Both the position numbers and the translations under genes were made by a program. A stretch of DNA of 64,000 nucleotides from Cricetomys ansorgei (Eukaryota > Chordata > Mammalia > Rodentia > Nesomyidae), in contig JAMJFZ010000181.1 in assembly GCA_026225945.1 (NCBI GenBank), forward strand, positions 1,116,001 through 1,180,000, read 5' to 3'. The notes under the pieces were generated by a model. That model had not been told where the DNA came from. It saw only the letters and a list, made by a program, of their open reading frames with translations, and searched no databases. This document shows positions 59,830 to 64,000 of this stretch, piece by piece (position 1 is the stretch's first letter; every line of letters starts with the position of its first letter).

Positions 59830-60200
59830 TTCATTTGTCAGGACTGCCCTAGTGAAATGCCACAGACTAGGAAATAAAAATGCAAAATGTATTCCTCATA
59901 GTTCCAGGAGATCCAAGTCTAAGATCATGGTGTCAGTTAGCTCTGTCTCCTCTGAGGTCTTATTGGCCACTCTTCTGCTGTCCCTTCATGTGGTAGCTTC
60001 TCTGTGCATGTGTGTCTGCATCCCTGATGTCTTTCTGTCTCCCAATGACCTCTTCTTAAAGGGAAGGAGTCGGATTGGAGCAGAGCCTATTCTAACAATC
60101 TCACAATAAAATAACTGCTTCACTAGAAGATCTCTCATCAAATACAGCTACATTCTGGGTGTTGGGGTTATGAATTTTGGATTCAACCTATGATATTTTT
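59830..60200 (-). mobile_element. MaLR LTR of MLT1/MST type
   Basis: On the plus strand TCAGGACTGCCCTAGTGAAA, GCCACAGACTAGG and AATACAGCTACATTCTGGGT give the inverted ends of an ancient mammalian MaLR LTR. Minus-strand order runs from GGTTGAATCCAAAATTCATA to TGACAAATGAATACC. Confidence 0.75.
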
Positions 60201-60348
60201 TTTCTTCTTTTTGAGATAGATCTCACTAAGGACCTCGGGCTAATCTGGATCTTACTATGTAGATCAGGCTACCCTCAAACTTTCATGGGTCTCCAGCCAT
60301 GGCCTCCTGAGTCCTGGGATAATGGATATATGCCTCAACACCCTACTT
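60196..60348 (-). repeat. B1 SINE
   Basis: TTGAGATAGATCTCACTAAG and GTAGATCAGGCTACCCTCAA, inverted and diverged. Confidence 0.75.
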
Positions 60349-61432
60349 GATGTATGAATTTTTAAGAGACACTTTGAGACCTGGCAACAAAGCATTAGAT
60401 GCAAGGGATCAAGGAACCTATAGGTGTGTCTTGGTACCTGTGTCTCCTGACAGTTCAAATGCCCCTTTGTAGTTAACATCCCAGCTGCACTTAGGCTCTT
60501 CATTTTATGTAGAAACTAAGGGACACCAGGACTTTCCAAATTGCCATTCACATAAATCAAACAAGTGTCTGTGTCCTCGGAGGACCGGAGCTGTATTGTA
60601 ACTTTGACTATGTAACTTTTAAACTATGACTTTATATTGCACATTTATACCATGACTTTACATTGTGGCTGTGATAGCTTCTGACCTTTTCCAAAAGGAT
60701 CATAGAAAGAAATATTCTAAAAGGGAGATCAATCCACTATGTTTTTTTTGGGGGGGGACGGACACCTGACCTCCCATGAGTATCGCACCCACCTCATTAA
60801 TATTTCTAATAGAATCTTAGTGTTTCACAGTGTAAAACCCCTTTGTGTCAGCTGACTCTGGGCTTGTTGTATTTAATGCTTTTCTATGCTAAACTCTGTT
60901 TTAACTGTTTGCCTTTTGGCTTAATTCTTTCCTTCAGGAAGACAAGAACCAAAGTGAAAACATTCCGCTGGTAACAGTTTTCAGTCTGCAGCAGCAAAGA
61001 GAACCTTTCAAATGTGGGGAGTTTTGTTCCTTCTATCATTTCCACATAAGAACTGAGTATTTGGAAGGTCCGAGGAGGGGTCCTGAAGGCAGAGCTACAG
61101 TGAGGTTGTCCACAAATGCAGTCAGTGGTTTTCCTTGATGAGGTTACTCTTCCTTCCTGTCTGGAACAGAGCTTTGAGAAAGACAAGAAACACTGTCCCA
61201 TCATCTTCCCTCTCAGTCTTTCCAATTCAGTTTCTTTCTTAGGAATCCCAAGATGGTTAAATACTCTGTACCTCTGTCCACTGTCAACAACGTGCAGCTG
61301 TAGTTAGTGTTCCTATCAAGATTGAGCAATAGGTCAGGATATTCTTTCTGATGGAATGAAGAAAAGCCAGGACTGGTACTGGTGAGCTGCAGACTGGGTT
61401 GTTTTACCCTTAGGGGTTTACTCAGGAACCAC

Positions 61433-61483
<51 letters not shown>

Positions 61484-62067
61484 TAATCCTTAAAACCAGA
61501 TTATGTGGTTCATTCCTGGGCATATAATAAGGATTAAATGCATTATTATAGTCATTTTTCTTTGTTATCAATTGTAACAGATTTCTCAAGTCATTCAAAA
61601 ACTTACTCTTTAGGGCCAGAAAATCCAATTTAGTGTATATTATATGGCTCTTGAAATTATGATAATCCCCAGAGACTATCTGCAGGGGACAGTTAGGATT
61701 GTAACTTTTAATGGATTACTCATGGATCCAGGCCCTTTTGGTGCTTTAGTATCCTTTATGTAAGAGGGACGCCTTCTGCCACCACCAGAGATTCTACCCA
61801 GGAACAACAATCCTTTGATCATTTCGGAAGAGAATTATGATACCATAAATAAGAATGTTTTAGGTATAGACAAGTATAGAGTATTAGTTCTATAAAAGAG
61901 AATAAAAAAAAGAAATGACAAATCCAGGAAAAATAAGCAAAGTTCCAATTATATAAAGCCATTGCATAGTTTAGTTGAAATACAGGTGAGATTATGACAA
62001 AGTCATGTTTATGTACCAAGAAAAGGTAAAAGACAGAAGCTGAGCTAGTTATATGATCAACCACATA
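60349..62067. other. Unique sequence up to the provirus
   Basis: It contains a G run near 60755 and a GT microsatellite. The 113-codon minus-strand frame (60884-61225) has no domain-like features. Confidence 0.45.
61437..61484 (+). repeat. (GT)n microsatellite
   Basis: About 22 GT units with one TA change near the end. Confidence 0.95.
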
Positions 62068-62407
62068 TGTGGATGCCCGCCTCGCCTGCAAGGAAGACGC
62101 CGCACACAGGATTCTTCTGGTTTACGCTTTATTGAGGACAGCCGTTCAATTAAGTGTTGTTAGCGAAGACCCTGATTGTAAAAAGCACCCTGCTTATATA
62201 GAGCATAGGGCTACGTGACCGTCAATGATTGGATACTCGTCCAGACCCTCATTAGCATGGAGGGAGGCAGCAAGGACTGCTCTCCTGCGCCTGTGCTGTA
62301 ACTTGTTTACTCCAAATGTGAGCAATTACTCCAAATGCGAGCAAGAAGAACCTGGAAGCAGGAAACCGGCGCCATCTTGTAATGGCGTTTCAACTCGGCT
62401 CCCAACA
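62068..62407 (-). mobile_element. 3' LTR of a class II (IAP/IAPE-like) endogenous retrovirus
   Basis: On the minus strand the element runs from TGTTGGGAGCCGAG (62407 downward) to GCATCCACA (62068), with the TG...CA ends and IAP-like first bases of this class. A CCAAT box lies at 62228-62232, a TATA box (CTCTATATAAGC) at about 62193-62204 and an AATAAA signal at 62128-62133, giving a short R region as in IAP LTRs. U3 carries a 19-bp tandem duplication (62308-62345). The polypurine tract abuts the 5' edge, so this is the downstream LTR. The six bases past its 3' end are CACATA on the plus strand; the matching duplication would be outside the window. The promoter and polyadenylation motifs look intact. 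Confidence 0.88.
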
Positions 62408-62420
62408 TCTCCCCCTTTTA
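62408..62420 (-). other. Retroviral polypurine tract
   Basis: The minus strand reads TAAAAGGGGGAGA immediately before the TGTTGGG start of the LTR. This purine run is the expected plus-strand primer site of a retrovirus and fixes the orientation of the provirus. Confidence 0.85.
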
Positions 62421-62746
62421 TATTAAATTAAAGACAAAGGAACATGCTAAGTCACCGATCAACCCCCTCCATCTACGGAGGTGAGGATCAAGGAAGTTAA
62501 GCATGTCCTAAATACCCAGGTTACCTTATCTCGTGCAATGAGGAGAACCTCTGAGATGTGCAAAGGCTAACCTTGGGTCGAATAAGGGATGTGCCTATTC
62601 TTGGTGCAATGGAAGCAAGTGCAAGTCCTCAAGGTGCAAAGGCCACATGCCCTAAATTGTCTAAAAGGGAGACATGTGGTGGAGATGAACTTCTGTCGCA
62701 TTGGTTCTGACAACATACAGCTCAACAATCAAAGGAGGGTTGGATA
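62421..62746 (-). other. Noncoding interval between env and the polypurine tract
   Basis: About 325 bases separate the end of the env-derived frame from the polypurine tract, with no long frame in either direction. In related betaretroviruses and IAPs this is where constitutive RNA-export structures can sit, but I could not fold it. Confidence 0.4.
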
Positions 62747-63207
62747 TTACACACCAACCATCGACCTAACGATAGCCCACTGTCTAAGCGTTGCCAACCA
62801 GGCTGCAGGGGAATGTCTCACATCAAGGGCAGCAAATGCTGGAATAATCATGGCATTATCTCGCTGTCTCTGCCTATACATTCTACAAAGCACCAAAAGC
62901 ATATTAATACAGAAGCAATCATCATAATTCCCATAGTTCCCAGACCAGCCCATTCTTTGAGATACATGGTAGCATCTTTAATCCAACCCCAGAGTCCAGT
63001 TGCCATGGATAAGTCCACACGAGTTGAATTGACATGTGTAATGGCCAGTCTTAGGTCCCTCATAGTAGCATCAAATTGTGATGACCAATCCGTCTTGAAA
63101 TATTGAGGAAGTTCCCATGACAAATTTGCAGCAACAGTATAATTATGATATTGAACAGATGTCACACATAAACCAAGCATCATCCATTCACAACCTAATT
63201 GAGCCAA
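62747..63207 (-). pseudogene. env: Defective env transmembrane (TM) subunit of the endogenous retrovirus
   Basis: The minus-strand frame from 63207 to 62848 shows a betaretroviral TM ectodomain: a CEW...C segment near its start, N-glycosylation sequons (NYT, NLS and NST), then an amphipathic part and a hydrophobic membrane anchor. It stops soon after the anchor. A second frame (62953-62747) overlaps it and carries a plausible cytoplasmic tail, with basic residues followed by AFAALDVRHSP. So the reading frame shifts by one in or just after the anchor, at about 62882-62930. No initiation codon or signal peptide belongs to this piece, and upstream sequence in the same frame is closed by a stop. 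Similarity to IAPE and other class II envelopes is inferred from the pattern. The remnant cannot make a complete envelope protein. Confidence 0.8.
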
Positions 63208-63288
63208 TTGCCATAGTACGATTTTCCCCTATACCACTATTTTGAGAGTCATAAGGCAAATAAGCAAGATCAAGACTAGAGTTCGTCA
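63208..63288 (-). other. Deletion junction where the env surface subunit should be
   Basis: Only about 80 bases lie between the end of the integrase frame and the TM frame, where a class II provirus normally has over 1 kb of surface-subunit sequence. A short open stretch in another frame (containing YLPYDSQNSG) may be an SU or leader remnant. This shows a large internal deletion. Confidence 0.7.
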
Positions 63289-63720
63289 TGCATCACCGGC
63301 ATTGGTTTGGGGAGTGTTGTTAGTATTCCCCATCGTTGTTCTGTGCGTATCGAGGGCCACTTTATCAGGATCATCTGTAGAGCTAGTAGCGTTTTCAAGA
63401 TCTTCATCTTGTTCTTGATCTTTTTCAGGCTCTAAGGGCTGTTTCACCGTCCTCGTCAGACGAGCAGGCACCCAAATGGGATTTTCTTGATCCTGAGGAA
63501 AAACACAAACAGCTCCCCTGGATCTTATTAAAACTTGATCCGGGCCCTTCCATTGGTTAGACAATACATCTTTCCACTTGACATTTTCTAGTGGAGGTTG
63601 TGTAGACATAGCATGTCTATCTGCTGCAGATCTTCCAGCAGCATCCAAATTCAAAAAATTTAAGGTAAATAATATAAGGGAAATGGTACTTTTAGGTCCC
63701 ATACTGGGGCCGCCTATTCC
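63286..63720 (-). pseudogene. pol: Integrase C-terminal fragment (pol) of the endogenous retrovirus
   Basis: The minus-strand frame shows [20 protein letters not shown], then [19 protein letters not shown] and IWVPARLTR, characteristic of the last part of class II retroviral integrase: end of the catalytic region and the SH3-like DNA-binding domain. An acidic, low-complexity tail to the stop at 63286 resembles the pol extension that overlaps env in this group. The apparent ATG near 63702 is internal to pol and is not a true start. Upstream catalytic residues are missing because the pol sequence ends at about 63720, against a poly(A) tract of different origin. Confidence 0.82.
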
Positions 63721-63723
63721 CCC

Positions 63724-64000
63724 TTTTTTTTTTTTTTAAATTTTAGCTGAAGTTTTATTTATTATGTATAATTTGAAATCCAATAATTTTTTCCTGCTTG
63801 CTGGACGTTCATTTAACATGCCAGTCAAGGGAGTTGTAGCTGTGGCTGATAACAGGAACATCTAGCCACTGCAATGCTTTATGGGTTTTGTAGTCCACGA
63901 CAACCTGAAGTTTGGAACTTTTTTCAAACATTAACCATAAACAAACTTCCAAATACAGGTAATAAAACCAAATACCAATTCACTGGAGGACCAGGACCAG
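63724..64000 (-). pseudogene. 3' end of a processed retrocopy of an unidentified cellular mRNA
   Basis: On the minus strand about 260 bases of unique-looking sequence end in two overlapping AATAAA hexamers (63754-63763), a 15-20 base spacer and an A run (63724-63737). That order is the signature of a reverse-transcribed polyadenylated mRNA. The visible part is probably mostly 3' UTR; short frames near the window edge cannot be assigned. The A run meets the integrase fragment directly, so either the retrocopy inserted into the provirus or the two were joined by a deletion. The source gene was not recognised. Confidence 0.6.

Noticed and set aside
62848..63207. Intact domesticated env (syncytin-like) gene
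   Set aside because: The surface subunit and signal peptide are missing and the frame breaks near the anchor, so it cannot encode a functional envelope.

Overview
The window is a rodent nuclear-genome segment, most likely from a muroid (mouse, rat, hamster or vole type). The basis is the repeat content: B1, B2/B3, B4 and ID SINEs, rodent L1 3' ends (Lx-like), rodent MaLR LTRs, two rodent-type hAT elements (URR1-like) and long CA, CTTT and TCTA microsatellites. I cannot name the species. There are no bacterial-style genes or operons, and most open reading frames in the region are by-products of repeats.

Only one host protein gene is supported. It lies on the minus strand as two split exons. 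A 49-nt coding exon near 53.6 kb encodes a signal-peptide-like start (MAYALLQAAMCSTLLI). A 137-nt exon near 44.4 kb encodes APFLMEDPANQFLRLKR and WDPDH. The splice sites and phase agree, giving 62 residues. This resembles, from memory, the small secreted protein C3orf85. A terminal exon is expected below 44.3 kb, but I did not find it.

Layout: 0-30 kb is L1, LTR and SINE sequence interspersed with unique DNA. It includes a B3 SINE split by a solo LTR (24.9-25.5 kb), an L1 3' end split by another solo LTR (21.0-21.6 kb), a URR1 element with target duplication (20.2-20.5 kb), and two copies of one LTR family (7.1 and 26.4 kb). A minus-strand L1 fills about 30.4-32.6 kb and is interrupted by an ERVL-type LTR that itself carries a SINE. 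From 34 to 44 kb there are satellites, L1 ends and unique DNA. The 44-62 kb part has the fewest repeats and holds the split gene, with older repeats around it.

The right edge (62.07-63.72 kb) holds the 3' part of a defective class II (IAP/IAPE-like) endogenous retrovirus on the minus strand: the integrase C-terminus, an env remnant lacking nearly all of the surface subunit, a frame-broken transmembrane subunit, a polypurine tract and a complete 340-bp LTR. Directly upstream of the integrase piece is the poly(A) end of an unidentified cellular retrocopy. I see no novel multi-gene system; the most informative items are the split small-protein gene and the retrovirus/retrocopy junction.
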